From Terrirubrum sp051646285 (GTDB lineage Bacteria; Pseudomonadota; Alphaproteobacteria; Rhizobiales; Beijerinckiaceae), in contig JBOFCU010000115.1 of assembly GCA_051646285.1 (NCBI GenBank), forward strand, positions 1 through 37,750: 37,750 nucleotides of DNA, written 5' to 3'. Both the position numbers and the translations under genes were made by a program. The notes below the pieces were generated by a model. The model was not told the DNA's origin. It searched no databases and saw nothing but the letters and a program-made list of their open reading frames with translations. Below, in pieces: positions 14,561-23,929 of this stretch. Numbering within the stretch: the stretch's first letter is position 1; every line of letters begins with the position of its first letter.

Positions 14561-15529
14561 ATGGCGCATTCAGGGCGGGTGGTCACGGTGTTTGGCGGAT
14601 CAGGCTTTGTCGGCCGCCATGTGGTGCGGGCCCTGGCCAAACGGGGCTGGCGCGTGCGGGTGGCGGTGCGCCGCCCGGATCTGGCCGGTCATACCCAGCC
14701 CATGGGCGTTGTCGGGCAGATCGTGCCGGTGCAGGCCAATGTGCGGTATCCGCAATCCATCGCGCGTGCCGTTACGGGTGCTGATGCGGTGGTCAATCTT
14801 GTCGCCGTGCTGGCCGAATCCGGCAAACAGACCTTCGATGCGGTGCATGTGAAGGGGGCTGAGGCCATCGCGCAGGCCTGCGCGGCTGCCGGCATCACCA
14901 ACGTCGTCCATATCTCGGCCATCGGAGCCGGTGCGGACAGTGATTCCATATATGCCCGCACCAAGGCTGCTGGCGAGGCAGCCATGCGTGCCGGCGTGCC
15001 GGATGTCATTATTTTGCGCCCGTCGATTATTTTTGGGCCTGAGGACAAGTTCTTCAACCGCTTTGCCGGCATGGCGAGGATGTCGCCGGTGCTGCCGGTG
15101 ATTGGGGATGGCGAAACGAAATTCCAGCCCGTGTTTGTCGGCGATGTGGCGCAGGCCGTGGTCAAGGCTGTGGAGGGCGCGCTGATGGCGGGCCGTGTTT
15201 ATGAGCTGGGCGGCCCGGATACCAAGACCTTCCGCGAGCTGATGCAGTATGTGCTTGATGTGACCGGCCGCAAGCGGCTGATCGCTGCCATCCCGGTGCC
15301 GCTCGCGCGCATTCAGGCCACGGTTCTGGAAATGCTGCCGGGCCGGCTGCTCACCAATGATCAGATCACCAGCCTGCAAACCGACAATGTCGTGTCGTCG
15401 CCGGCGGTGAATGAAGGCCGCACCTTGCAGGGTATGGGCATCCGCCCCACCGCGATGGAAGCGGTGGTGCCAGGCTATCTCTGGCGTTTCCGGCGCATGG
15501 GCGAGTTTCAGACCGGCAAGCCGGTTTGA
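14561..15529 (+). CDS. NAD(P)-binding SDR-family protein, NDUFA9-like
   Basis: An atypical short-chain dehydrogenase of 322 aa resembling the mitochondrial complex I accessory subunit NDUFA9. The Rossmann motif is GGSGFVG at about residues 12-18. AVRRPDLAG (NADP-type arginines) follows, then DAVVNLVAVLAESGKQTFDAVH, and YARTKAAGE fits the YxxxK pattern. ILRPSIIFGPEDKFFNRFA is typical of NDUFA9-like proteins. The start at ATG 14561 gives the Rossmann strand near the N-terminus; the frame is open upstream to 14501. Bacterial homologues have been proposed to aid complex I or quinone pathways, but the reaction is not known. It is divergent from secB. Confidence 0.85.
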   Translation: MAHSGRVVTVFGGSGFVGRHVVRALAKRGWRVRVAVRRPDLAGHTQPMGVVGQIVPVQANVRYPQSIARAVTGADAVVNLVAVLAESGKQTFDAVHVKGAEAIAQACAAAGITNVVHISAIGAGADSDSIYARTKAAGEAAMRAGVPDVIILRPSIIFGPEDKFFNRFAGMARMSPVLPVIGDGETKFQPVFVGDVAQAVVKAVEGALMAGRVYELGGPDTKTFRELMQYVLDVTGRKRLIAAIPVPLARIQATVLEMLPGRLLTNDQITSLQTDNVVSSPAVNEGRTLQGMGIRPTAMEAVVPGYLWRFRRMGEFQTGKPV

Positions 15530-15640
15530 AGGGATCGTTTTTTCGCCCGCGCAGCGGCCGGAGTGGCGCAAAATCATCCTTCAGGAACCCGTGTTTTGAC
15601 GGGCTGTAGCAAATCAGACCTATAGACCTATAATGCTGCC

Positions 15641-16906
15641 ATGTTTGATGGTGTGATTGTTGGTGCCGGTCCGGCAGGCATTGCCGCAGCGCGCATCTGG
15701 CGTGATGCCGGCCTGTCTTTCACGGTGCTGGAGGCACGCGGCCGTGCCGGTGGCCGCGCTTTCACTGGCGAGGTTATGGGCGCGCGGATTGATCTGGGCG
15801 CCCACTGGTTTGAATTGCCGCAGCAGCGGGCCGCGCGCCGGATCATGAGCGGATTGTCGGCGGGTCTGCGCCGCACCACCGGCGGGGTGCGGCTGCATGG
15901 GCTGGCCAGCCGCGGCGAAGACAATGCGTTCTGGAAACATTGGGGCCGCATTGAAGAGGCCCTCTATGATTTCGATGATTACGGCATGGATGAAAGCGTG
16001 GCCGCGCGCCTCGGCCGCTACTGGCAGGCGCAAGGCCAGCAGGGCCGTGACACAGCATGGCGCAGCACACTCGATTTTCATCTCGCGCTGGAGTGCGGCA
16101 CCGCGCTCGACGCGATGAGTTGCCGCGATTATTTTCATCATGAGGAAACGGAATATTCTTTTATCGAAGGCGGCTATGGCGCGCTCATCGCCAAGGCTGC
16201 TGCAGGATTGCCGGTGCAAGTGAATCAGGCCGTGACAGCGATTGCTGATCATGGTGACCGGGTGATTGTTACGGCTGGTGATCAGCAGATTGCGGCACGC
16301 TTTTGCATTGTCGCTGTGCCAGCACCTGTGCTCGCGTCCGGCGCCATTGATTTTTCCGGCGCGCTCCCGCCGATCATGACTGCGGCCTTCGGTGCCTTTG
16401 GCCGCGCCGCCTATGAGCGTGTGATTGTGCATTGGCCACACTCACCCCTGCACCGCGATGGCCGTGACTGCCTGCATATTTTCAAGGGTGATGCGGTTCT
16501 GAACACGGAAATTCTCGCCTGCATCGACGGCAGTGATTTCCATTATTGTGAGCTCGGCGGCAATGCTGCCGGGGCCGCATTCTGGTCCCATGACGGCAAG
16601 CAGGAATTTGTGATGAATATCCTGCGCGAAAAATTCGGCAGCGATGCGGCCAGCGCCACACCGGTTTTTGTCAGCGATTGGGGCAATGATCCGTTTTCAT
16701 TGTGCTCATGGACCGTCTGCCCGCCGGGTCATCATGGCGCGCGCGGCATTGTCCGCGACTTTCAGAATCCGCGTTTGCAATTTGCCGGAGAATTTGCCTC
16801 TCTCAGCCATTGGGGAACAGTCACCGGCGCATGGCTGGAAGGCGTGCGCGTGGCGGAAAAATGCCTGACCCAAAATGACTTGGCCCATCGCATCGCCAGC
16901 GCATAA
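15641..16906 (+). CDS. FAD-dependent amine-oxidase-family oxidoreductase
   Basis: A 421-aa flavoprotein of the monoamine oxidase type; the substrate is unknown. FAD binding is shown by GAGPAGIAAARIW (residues 8-20), LEARGRAGGRAFTG, and IDLGAHWFELP. The C-terminal flavin motif is LQFAGEFASLSHWGTVTGAW. FIEGGYGALI and the second Rossmann strand FCIVAVPAPVL lie between. No signal peptide is seen, so it is probably cytoplasmic. It lies 111 bp after the NDUFA9-like gene in the same direction and may be cotranscribed. Related proteins are annotated as amine oxidases or phytoene-desaturase-like enzymes without firm evidence. Confidence 0.88.
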   Translation: MFDGVIVGAGPAGIAAARIWRDAGLSFTVLEARGRAGGRAFTGEVMGARIDLGAHWFELPQQRAARRIMSGLSAGLRRTTGGVRLHGLASRGEDNAFWKHWGRIEEALYDFDDYGMDESVAARLGRYWQAQGQQGRDTAWRSTLDFHLALECGTALDAMSCRDYFHHEETEYSFIEGGYGALIAKAAAGLPVQVNQAVTAIADHGDRVIVTAGDQQIAARFCIVAVPAPVLASGAIDFSGALPPIMTAAFGAFGRAAYERVIVHWPHSPLHRDGRDCLHIFKGDAVLNTEILACIDGSDFHYCELGGNAAGAAFWSHDGKQEFVMNILREKFGSDAASATPVFVSDWGNDPFSLCSWTVCPPGHHGARGIVRDFQNPRLQFAGEFASLSHWGTVTGAWLEGVRVAEKCLTQNDLAHRIASA

Positions 16907-16948
16907 ATCACCGGGTTGACATAAATAGCTGTATGCATGGCGCGTTAT

Positions 16949-17302
16949 TTACGGCGAGCGGCGCGCAACACCGTCCTTGATAAACACCTGCAAGGGTGTT
17001 GTGCCCGAGGCGCTGCCGTCAGCGGATGTCCATTTCCCGTTGCGGCACAATGTGCCGCCATCGATAGCAGTCGCTTCAAATTCGACGGTGTTGTGAAAGC
17101 GCTGTCCATCTGGCAGCCGTGCCGCAAAGGCCGTGACGCATGTTGCGCCGGCAATTTTGGGCGCATAGCCCTCGATCATCACGCCGCCCCCGCCTGTCGA
17201 GGGAAATGGCCCGTCAATGACCGGCCACGCGCCATAGCTGCCCTCCGCCCGGGCAGTTGAAGCACTGATCACCACCGCCAGAAGAAAATAGCACCGCCTC
17301 AT
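16949..17302 (-). CDS. Small exported protein of unknown function
   Basis: A 117-aa protein that I cannot place in a family. It begins MRRCYFLLAVVISASTARA, a clear Sec signal peptide with a likely AxA cleavage before EGSYG, so the mature form is a periplasmic protein of about 98 residues. That part has two cysteines (near GATCVTAF and GTLCRNGKW) that could form a disulphide, and is glycine-rich. ATG 17302 has GGGAG 7 bases upstream; a GTG at 17326 lacks this. It is convergent with the FAD enzyme and lies upstream of the dehydrogenase gene on the same strand side, but no shared role is evident. Confidence 0.72.
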   Translation of the reverse strand: MRRCYFLLAVVISASTARAEGSYGAWPVIDGPFPSTGGGGVMIEGYAPKIAGATCVTAFAARLPDGQRFHNTVEFEATAIDGGTLCRNGKWTSADGSASGTTPLQVFIKDGVARRSP

Positions 17303-17374
17303 CGCAACACTCCCTGTGACTGACACGCACGGGGCAGATACACTCAGGAGCTGCGATTGGATGCAGGCTGGTGC

Positions 17375-18373
17375 TTAAAGCATGCTCGCCAGCACCCGGT
17401 CCGGCGGGCGGTGGCCGTCCATGAAGGTGCGGATATTGACGATGACCTTTTCGCCCATGTCGACGCGGCTTTCGAGCGTAGCCGAGCCCATATGCGGCAG
17501 CAGCACCACCTTGCCGGATTTGGCGAGCTTGAGCAGGCGCGGATTGACGGCTGGCTCGCTCTCGAACACGTCGAGGCCAGCCCCGCCAAGTTCGCCCGCC
17601 TCGATCATCCGCACCAGTGCTGTTTCATCAATAATTTCGCCGCGTGCGGTGTTAACGATGAAGGCGTCCTTTTTCATCAGCTTCAACCGCCGGGCCGAGA
17701 GCAGATGATAGGTTGCCGGCGTGTGCGGGCAGTTGACGGAAATGATGTCCATGCGCGCCAGCATCTGGTCGAGCGATTCCCAGTAGGTCGCTTCCAGTGC
17801 CCGCTCCGTGCTTTCAGGCGCGCGGCGGCGGTTGTGATAATGGATGGACATGCCAAAGGCGCGGGCGCGCTCCGCCACCGCGCTGCCAATGCGGCCAAGT
17901 CCGATGATGCCGAGACGCTTGCCATGGATACGGCTGCCCAGCATCCAGGTCGGTGACCAGCCATTCCAGTTGCCGTGCTCCAGCACCTCAAACCCTTCGG
18001 CGAGGCGGCGCGGCACAGCCAGAATCAGCGCCATGGTCATGTCGGCGGTATCGCCGGTCAGCACATTCGGGGTGTTGGTGATGGTGATGCCGCGCTGCTG
18101 CGCTGACGCCACATCGATATTGTCAAAGCCATTGCCGAAATTGGCGATCAGCCGCATGCGGTTGCCGGCCTGCCCCAGCATGGCTGCATCAATCTTGTCG
18201 GTGACGGTGGGCACCAGCACATCCGCGTCCTGCATGGCCGCGATGATGTCAGCCGGAGACATGGGCTTGTCATCAAGGTTGAGGCGGGTGTCGAAAAGCT
18301 CCGCCATGCGTGTTTCAACCACGTCAGGCAGCTTGCGGGTGACGACAACAACAGGTTTTTGCCCCTTCGGCAT
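17375..18373 (-). CDS. D-2-hydroxyacid dehydrogenase, glyoxylate/hydroxypyruvate reductase-like
   Basis: A 332-aa member of the D-isomer-specific 2-hydroxyacid dehydrogenase family, which reduces 2-keto acids with NAD(P)H. The NAD-binding loop is GLGRIG at 158-163. The catalytic triad is visible: R244 in NTARGEIID, E273 or E271 in GLDVFESEP, and H294 in LLPHMGSATLESR. NFGNGFDNIDV and TNTPNVLTGDTADMTMALIL resemble GyaR glyoxylate reductases, which is the likeliest role. NRRRAP after the Rossmann fold suggests NADPH use. The start is ATG 18373 behind GAGGA; the frame is open to 18493 without similarity. It is divergent from the SH3-domain gene. Confidence 0.9.
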   Translation of the reverse strand: MPKGQKPVVVVTRKLPDVVETRMAELFDTRLNLDDKPMSPADIIAAMQDADVLVPTVTDKIDAAMLGQAGNRMRLIANFGNGFDNIDVASAQQRGITITNTPNVLTGDTADMTMALILAVPRRLAEGFEVLEHGNWNGWSPTWMLGSRIHGKRLGIIGLGRIGSAVAERARAFGMSIHYHNRRRAPESTERALEATYWESLDQMLARMDIISVNCPHTPATYHLLSARRLKLMKKDAFIVNTARGEIIDETALVRMIEAGELGGAGLDVFESEPAVNPRLLKLAKSGKVVLLPHMGSATLESRVDMGEKVIVNIRTFMDGHRPPDRVLASML

Positions 18374-18613
18374 GTTTTCCTCTCCACCCGTGCCGCATTC
18401 TTTACGCGGCCTTAACGGCAAACACGACATCACTTTCATAACGCGTTTGCGATGCAATCCGTCTTTCCTATCGGCGCTGCCGGAGAAAGACAACGCAGAG
18501 CAGGCGCATTTGCCTGATGATCCGCAATTGCGGCCCGCTCAGGCACAGCCGCCGCATTGTCACGTCGATCCCCACTGGTCATGGCTTCGCCTCTTTTGCG
18601 TACAAATCATATC

Positions 18614-19138
18614 ATGATGACATCTCCATTTTTTCGTCTGCTGGCCGCTGCCGCGTGCGCCTTTGCCTTGACCGTTGCGCCGGTCCAGGCAGCACAGGAA
18701 GCCGGGTCGGCGACAGGTCTGCCGGTCCCGCGCTATGTCAGCCTGAAATCCGACCGGGTGAATTTGCGTGAAGGGCCGAGCAAGGACCATCGCACGACCT
18801 GGGTGTTTCAGCGCGCCGGGATGCCGGTGGAAATCGTTGCCGAATTTGAAATCTGGCGCCGCATCCGGGATTCGGAGGGCACCGAAGGCTGGGTGCTGCA
18901 CTCGCTGTTGTCAGGCCGCCGCACCGGCGTTGTCACATCACGGGTCAAGACCGATGTGGTCATGCTGCGCGAAAAGCCGGATGAGCGCAGCGGCGTTGTC
19001 GCCCAATTGCAGCATGGTGTTGTTGCCAATGTGAAAAGCTGCTCCGGCCAATGGTGCCGCATTTTCGGTCAGGGCTTTGATGGCTGGCTGCCGCAGGAGC
19101 GGCTCTGGGGCGTCTATCCGGCGGAACGGCTGGACTGA
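18614..19138 (+). CDS. Exported protein with bacterial SH3-like repeats
   Basis: A 174-aa protein with an N-terminal signal peptide (MMTSPFFRLLAAAACAFAL, then APVQA cleavage) and two SH3b-like segments. These are YVSLKSDRVNLREGPSKDHR (the first starts) and VKTDVVMLREKPDERSGVV (the second). Each is followed by a GWV/GWL strand (GWVLHSLLSG and GWLPQERLWG). It resembles the DUF1058/SH3_4 group, thought to bind cell-wall components, so a periplasmic role is inferred. The start is uncertain: ATGs at 18614, 18617 and 18581 are all possible and none has a strong ribosome-binding site. A perfect hairpin follows its stop. Confidence 0.82.
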   Translation: MMTSPFFRLLAAAACAFALTVAPVQAAQEAGSATGLPVPRYVSLKSDRVNLREGPSKDHRTTWVFQRAGMPVEIVAEFEIWRRIRDSEGTEGWVLHSLLSGRRTGVVTSRVKTDVVMLREKPDERSGVVAQLQHGVVANVKSCSGQWCRIFGQGFDGWLPQERLWGVYPAERLD

Positions 19139-19195
19139 GGTTTTCTTTCACGCGGCAGCGGCGGGTGCAGAGTCTTCCCGTAGTGCTCTAACAGC

Positions 19196-19223
19196 AAAGC
19201 CGCCGGGTTCATCCGGCGGCTTT
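19196..19223. terminator. Bidirectional terminator after the SH3 gene
   Basis: AAAGCCGCCGG (19196-19206), loop GTTCAT, CCGGCGGCTTT (19213-19223): a perfect 11-bp stem with T and A tails, serving the convergent SH3 gene and the PodJ-like gene. Confidence 0.9.
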
Positions 19224-19240
19224 TGCCTGAATTGGCATGG

Positions 19241-22200
19241 TCAGGTGCGGCTGTTGCTGCCGGCCCGCGCGCTGGTTTTGGGCTTGCCGCTGGCGGCAGG
19301 CGCTGCCGGGGCATCCCAGGTCCGTTCCGGCACATCATTGGCCAGCGCGTCCTGTGCCAGCGGCTTGAAGGACGCGACGGCTGATTTGGCGGCGGCCAGA
19401 TCTTCAGGTGACAGGCGGCCTGCGACTTCATCACGCTTGCGGCCTGCCTCCTCATCGCCCTGGGCGGCGGCCAGTGCAAACCATGTGTAGGCCTCGGTCA
19501 TGCTCTGGCCGACACCAAGCCCGCGGGCGAGCAGGATGGCGATGTTGTACTGGCTGTCGCGGATGCCGAACTGCGCGGCGCGGCGGAACAGGTCGCTGGC
19601 CACGGTATAGTCTGCCTTGCCATCCCCGCCTTCTGCGATGATGACGCCGAGATTGTGGGTAGCCTTGGCATTGCCCTTGTCAGCCGCCCGCCCATACCAC
19701 AGGCGGGCCTGCTTCAGGTCACGGGCCACACCGATGCCCTTTTCATACATATTCCCGACGCGGAACTGAGCGGGCACAAGACCGGCATTGGCGGCGCGCT
19801 CGAACCAGCTGAAGGCCAGCTTTTGATCGCGTGCGATGCCGCGGCCATCGAACAGCCGCGCGCCGACCTCATAGAGGGCGCTGGAATCGCCCTTCTGGAT
19901 AGCGGCTTTCAGCGTTGGCGATGTCAATCCCGCGGGCAGGTCGGAGGGCGCAAGGGCGGCCACGGCTGGCGCGGCTTGCGCCGTTGCCTCGGCAGCGGGT
20001 TGCGGCAGAGCCGTCTGCGGCATCTGCTTGGCTGGCGGGTTCAGGGGAGCTGGATTCAGAAGCGAGCCGGCGGGATTGATGTCGAGCGGCTTGCCAGCCT
20101 CGCCAACCACTGAGCCAACCGAAACCGGATCGGATGTCACCAACGGTTCTGCTGCCGACTGGCGTGCCGGTGCCGGTAATGTTTCCCTGGCCGCTTCCGG
20201 CGCCGTGTGTATAGCGGCCGGCAAAATTGTCTGCTGGTCCTTTGCCGGTGTGGCTTTCTGCTGGCTCACAACAAGGGCGGGCTTCGGGGACAGCATACCT
20301 GTCACCACATTCACCGACAGGGCAGTGAGAACAATCGCGGCCAGTCCCAGCAGAATGGGCTTCTTGCGCTGCGCCAGGAATGACTTTGCTTCGCCGTCAG
20401 TCTCTGGGCCAGTGATTTTGGCAGCCGCTGCAGATTTGCGCGGGTTCTTGGCATCAGCCGTTTCGCTGACGGCTGTCTGGGCGGCACGGCGTGCGGCGGC
20501 AACAAGCCGGGCACCCATGTCGCTGTCAGCGCCGGGACGGCCAGACCCGGGTTCAAGCGGAACGTCGCCGCTGGACATCCGTGTCGCTTGCCCGGGCAAT
20601 GCAGCCTCGGCAGCTGGCGCGCCGGCGGCAGCCATCGGCTGATCCACGGGCAAAGTCTCGACTGCCGGTGCCTTGCTCTTCATGAAGGGCAGCTTGATGG
20701 CGAAACGGGATGGTTTTTCCGGTGGCGGTGGCGGCACCGGCTGCGAACGCCGGCTGCCGGGCTTGGCCAGCACGGACGGGTCGAGGGCTGGTGCTGCAGG
20801 GGCTGCGGGCGCGGCCGCAAGCTGCGCTGGCCGCGCGCCGGCAATGCGTGACTCGAGGCCGCGGGCGGGCGCGGTATTTTCACTGACAGGTTTGGCGGCC
20901 ATCTGGCTGGCCGCCTGCGTTGCGGCCTCAATCGCGGCGCGCACCGGCAGTCCATCGCTGTGGGGTTCGGCCGGCCGCCGGGCTTGCGACACGACCTCGG
21001 TTTCAAGAGTGTTCAGCCGGCCAACAATCTTCTCCAGCGCACCATGGACAGCTTCAAGTGTATTCTGTGTCTTGCGGTCAACGGATTCGCGCGCCTGCAA
21101 CAGGGACGTGACTTCATCGGCCAGTGCCGCCATCTGCGGCGCAGCGTCGGCGCTGGCAGGCCGCTCCAGAAGGGAAGGCTCCGGCAGCGGCCGGCGGTTA
21201 AAGGTATCGGCGAGCAATTCTGCGGCCTTGCGCGCTGCGATTTCCGCAGTTTCGCGCTGGGTATCGCGCAAGCCATCGATTTGCGCAAACAGGTCGGATA
21301 CCGCCCGTTCGATGCTCATCAGCGCGTGGGTGCTGTCATCGGACCGGTCGATCTTGCTGGCGATCTGGGAGATCTGGCGTTGCAAGGCTTCAATTTGCAG
21401 CAGGCCGGAATCGGGCTGGCGGACGGCGTCTATCTTGTCCGATAGCGATTGAATCAGGGTTTCGATTCCCGACACGTCCGGCATCAGGATGTCAGCACCG
21501 CTGATCTGACCGGGTGCTTCGCCGGCAAAGCGCTGGGCGCTTTCCATGCGCTTGCTGATCCGGTCTTCCAGAGAGCGCAGCTTGTCATCCATAGCCGAAA
21601 GAGCCAGTGCCGGGTCAAACTGGCGCGCGAGATGGCGGATTTCCTTGGTCAGGCTGTCGAGGTCGCTGCGGCTGACCAGACCGGACGCCGCTGCCATCGG
21701 GTCGATACGCTTGGCCAGCGTATCAATCTGTTTTTCAATGCGGTCGATTGCCAGCGGGTTGGCCGCCTTGGCGATCATGTCGCGCATTTCCGCCAGCTCC
21801 AGATTGGTGCGGACGAGAATGGCGGAATCGACACCGGGATTGGCGGCAGGGTTGGCGGCAATCACCTCCACCCGCTGGGAGAGGTCGCGGATGGCGGCTT
21901 CGACCGGCTCCATGCTGATCGAGGGCCGCTGCTGAGCGACGGCTTGCCGCAGGTCGGAGATGGCGGACTGAAAATCGCGCCGCAGGTCGGTGGCCATGCG
22001 GCTGCCGGCTGATTCCAGCCGTTGCGACAGGCTGTCCAATGCGGGCACGAGATGGGCGAGACGGCTTTCACGGCCATCGGTGGCTGCCATGGAGGCCTGC
22101 ACCTGCTCGGTGACAGCCCGGTTCATGGCGGCAAATTCCTGCTGCATCCGGGCTGAAATCTCATTCAGCACATCCGGCAAGGCCGGCTGCGGCTCCGGCT

Positions 22201-23413
22201 GAGCATGGGCAACGGAGGCGACGGCATGGCGCAGGGCGGCCAGCTCATCACGCAGCCCCGACATATCAGGCGGGCGGCGCACATCAGCAATTTGCCCGGC
22301 CAGTTTGGCGATTTCGCTGCGGATGGTGTCGAAAGCCGGTGATACCCGTGCAAACACGCGCTCCTGCGCCTGCTCGATCTGCTCGCTGATCGCATGGACA
22401 CTCGGGCCGGTGTAAACGGGTGCCGGCGGGGCCTCGCGCTGGGCTGAATCCAGACGCAGCTTGTGCGCGCGGATTTCCGCCACCGCATGCGACAGCGGGT
22501 TGGACTGCGACAGGGGATCGGACAGGCTGGTGGAAGCCGACAGGGCCTGCGCCCGGCGCCGTGGCCCATTCATCACGGTGCGCGCGGCTTCGGCCTGACG
22601 CTCCTCAAGGCTGCGCGACATTTTTTCCAGCATTGTTTCCAGCCGTTCCAGCCGGGCGCTCCCCGCGCTCATCGTGCCGGTCTGGGTGCGGCCCATATCC
22701 TCGATGCGGCGGCCGATATCGGCCACGCGCCGTTCAAGATCTTCCTGGAAACTGTCCCGGCCGCGCTGGCCGGCATGAAGGGCGGCTTCGGTCACGTCAT
22801 CAATCCGTTGTTCGAGGCGTTCCATGGTCTCGCGAATGGCACCGAGTTCCACGCTGCCAGCGGACGCGATACGGTCATCCAGCCCGTTCAGGCGGCGGTT
22901 GATCATGTCCAGCGCCTGCGTGAGATGGGCGTTGGTTTCGTCGCGGGTGGCATCGTCGCGCTGATGGCTGTCTCGCGCGCCGGAATCCTTCAGCCAGCGC
23001 TCCACCGATTGCAGGGCCTGTTCGGTGCGTCTGTCGATGCCCTCGCGGCGGCGTGGCGGGTTTTCGCGGAAGGGTTCACGCCGGGCAGGCCGGTCATTGC
23101 GCGCCGCGTGGTCTGGAGAATAGTCGTCGCGATAGCGGTCCGGCCTGGGGTCTGCGCGGTCGCCCGCTGATCCGTCTGAAAAATCGCGTTCGTCGCGGCC
23201 ATAGCGCGCAGGAGCGCGCTCATCGCGCCTGTTGCGGCGTGGTGTGTCAGCCGTGTCAGCCTGCGGGGCACGCCTGCCGCCCTCATCATTGCGAATCACC
23301 GTGTCGAGCCATTCGCCCAATGTCATGCCTGATCTCCGTGCCGCCTCTGCGGCCTCCCGGCTGATGCGCTCCCGATTTTCATCGTGAAAAGCCCTAGAAT
23401 TGCCCATTTTCAT
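19241..23413 (-). CDS. PodJ-like polar localization protein with coiled coils and Sel1 repeats
   Basis: A 1390-aa protein with the layout of PodJ, the cell-pole organiser of Caulobacter and Rhizobiales. The N-terminus has SREAAEAARRSGMTLGEWLD, a conserved motif of such Rhizobiales proteins. A long charged region with many short coiled coils follows, then a Pro/Ala-rich stretch (PVPPPPPEKPSRFAIKLPFM). One membrane helix (ILLGLAAIVLTALSVNVVTG, about residues 1016-1040) comes next. The periplasmic part has about four Sel1 repeats (residues 1163-1330; LYEVGARLFDGRGIARDQKL, FRVGNMYEKGIGVARDLKQA). No peptidoglycan-binding domain is visible at the C-terminus, unlike textbook PodJ. The start is ATG 23413 or 23407; no clear ribosome-binding site decides. 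Confidence 0.82.
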   Translation of the reverse strand: MKMGNSRAFHDENRERISREAAEAARRSGMTLGEWLDTVIRNDEGGRRAPQADTADTPRRNRRDERAPARYGRDERDFSDGSAGDRADPRPDRYRDDYSPDHAARNDRPARREPFRENPPRRREGIDRRTEQALQSVERWLKDSGARDSHQRDDATRDETNAHLTQALDMINRRLNGLDDRIASAGSVELGAIRETMERLEQRIDDVTEAALHAGQRGRDSFQEDLERRVADIGRRIEDMGRTQTGTMSAGSARLERLETMLEKMSRSLEERQAEAARTVMNGPRRRAQALSASTSLSDPLSQSNPLSHAVAEIRAHKLRLDSAQREAPPAPVYTGPSVHAISEQIEQAQERVFARVSPAFDTIRSEIAKLAGQIADVRRPPDMSGLRDELAALRHAVASVAHAQPEPQPALPDVLNEISARMQQEFAAMNRAVTEQVQASMAATDGRESRLAHLVPALDSLSQRLESAGSRMATDLRRDFQSAISDLRQAVAQQRPSISMEPVEAAIRDLSQRVEVIAANPAANPGVDSAILVRTNLELAEMRDMIAKAANPLAIDRIEKQIDTLAKRIDPMAAASGLVSRSDLDSLTKEIRHLARQFDPALALSAMDDKLRSLEDRISKRMESAQRFAGEAPGQISGADILMPDVSGIETLIQSLSDKIDAVRQPDSGLLQIEALQRQISQIASKIDRSDDSTHALMSIERAVSDLFAQIDGLRDTQRETAEIAARKAAELLADTFNRRPLPEPSLLERPASADAAPQMAALADEVTSLLQARESVDRKTQNTLEAVHGALEKIVGRLNTLETEVVSQARRPAEPHSDGLPVRAAIEAATQAASQMAAKPVSENTAPARGLESRIAGARPAQLAAAPAAPAAPALDPSVLAKPGSRRSQPVPPPPPEKPSRFAIKLPFMKSKAPAVETLPVDQPMAAAGAPAAEAALPGQATRMSSGDVPLEPGSGRPGADSDMGARLVAAARRAAQTAVSETADAKNPRKSAAAAKITGPETDGEAKSFLAQRKKPILLGLAAIVLTALSVNVVTGMLSPKPALVVSQQKATPAKDQQTILPAAIHTAPEAARETLPAPARQSAAEPLVTSDPVSVGSVVGEAGKPLDINPAGSLLNPAPLNPPAKQMPQTALPQPAAEATAQAAPAVAALAPSDLPAGLTSPTLKAAIQKGDSSALYEVGARLFDGRGIARDQKLAFSWFERAANAGLVPAQFRVGNMYEKGIGVARDLKQARLWYGRAADKGNAKATHNLGVIIAEGGDGKADYTVASDLFRRAAQFGIRDSQYNIAILLARGLGVGQSMTEAYTWFALAAAQGDEEAGRKRDEVAGRLSPEDLAAAKSAVASFKPLAQDALANDVPERTWDAPAAPAASGKPKTSARAGSNSRT

Positions 23414-23929
23414 CACGCCAGCCGTTGTCATCCTTCGGGATGTGACACTCCGGCCTGACAGCAGCCGGAGCATGGGCCCACCGCGCCGGTGCCAGCCCAC
23501 GCTCACTTTCTTCAGACATGGTAAACACACCGTTAAGGTGCGTTACGTCCTGTTAAGGGAGGTGAGGTTTTGATGAAGGCGGGCAAGTTGCGGCTGTGTC
23601 AGCGCGGCACGGGCCGGACGTCGTCTTGTGCTGACAGATCGGCCGGTCACGTCAGACGGCGAGCCTGAGGGGATCGTTCCGGCGGAGAGGGACGGGAGCG
23701 GGGTGCGACAAAAAAGCCTGCGGCAGGAGTTGACGCATGGTCTTTTTGCCACTTGCCCTTGGGGCGGGTTAGTTTATATGCGAACCATCCTCGGAAGCCG
23801 GCGCGAGGGGCAATCAGCCGGCTGAGCGGAATCATTTTCTGCCGCCTCATGTCTGATCGGTTTCCTGCCCCTGCCCGGGGGGGATGATCACGGACGGGCG
23901 GATTTACCCCTTTATGAGGAGCCTCCACT
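23414..23929. other. Divergent intergenic region, podJ-like / merR
   Basis: About 515 bp without a convincing gene. It holds three GTTAA/GTTAC elements at 10-bp spacing (23532-23556) on the podJ-like side and an operator-like palindrome (23768-23789) on the merR side. Short open frames here match no family. Confidence 0.5.
23768..23789. promoter_or_regulatory. Operator-like site upstream of merR
   Basis: The core TTAGTTTATATGCGAACCAT shares 16 of 22 aligned positions with the palindrome upstream of the first acyl-CoA dehydrogenase gene. It has the same half-sites GTT and AAC 8 bp apart. It is a candidate autoregulatory site of the adjacent MerR-type protein. Confidence 0.65.
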
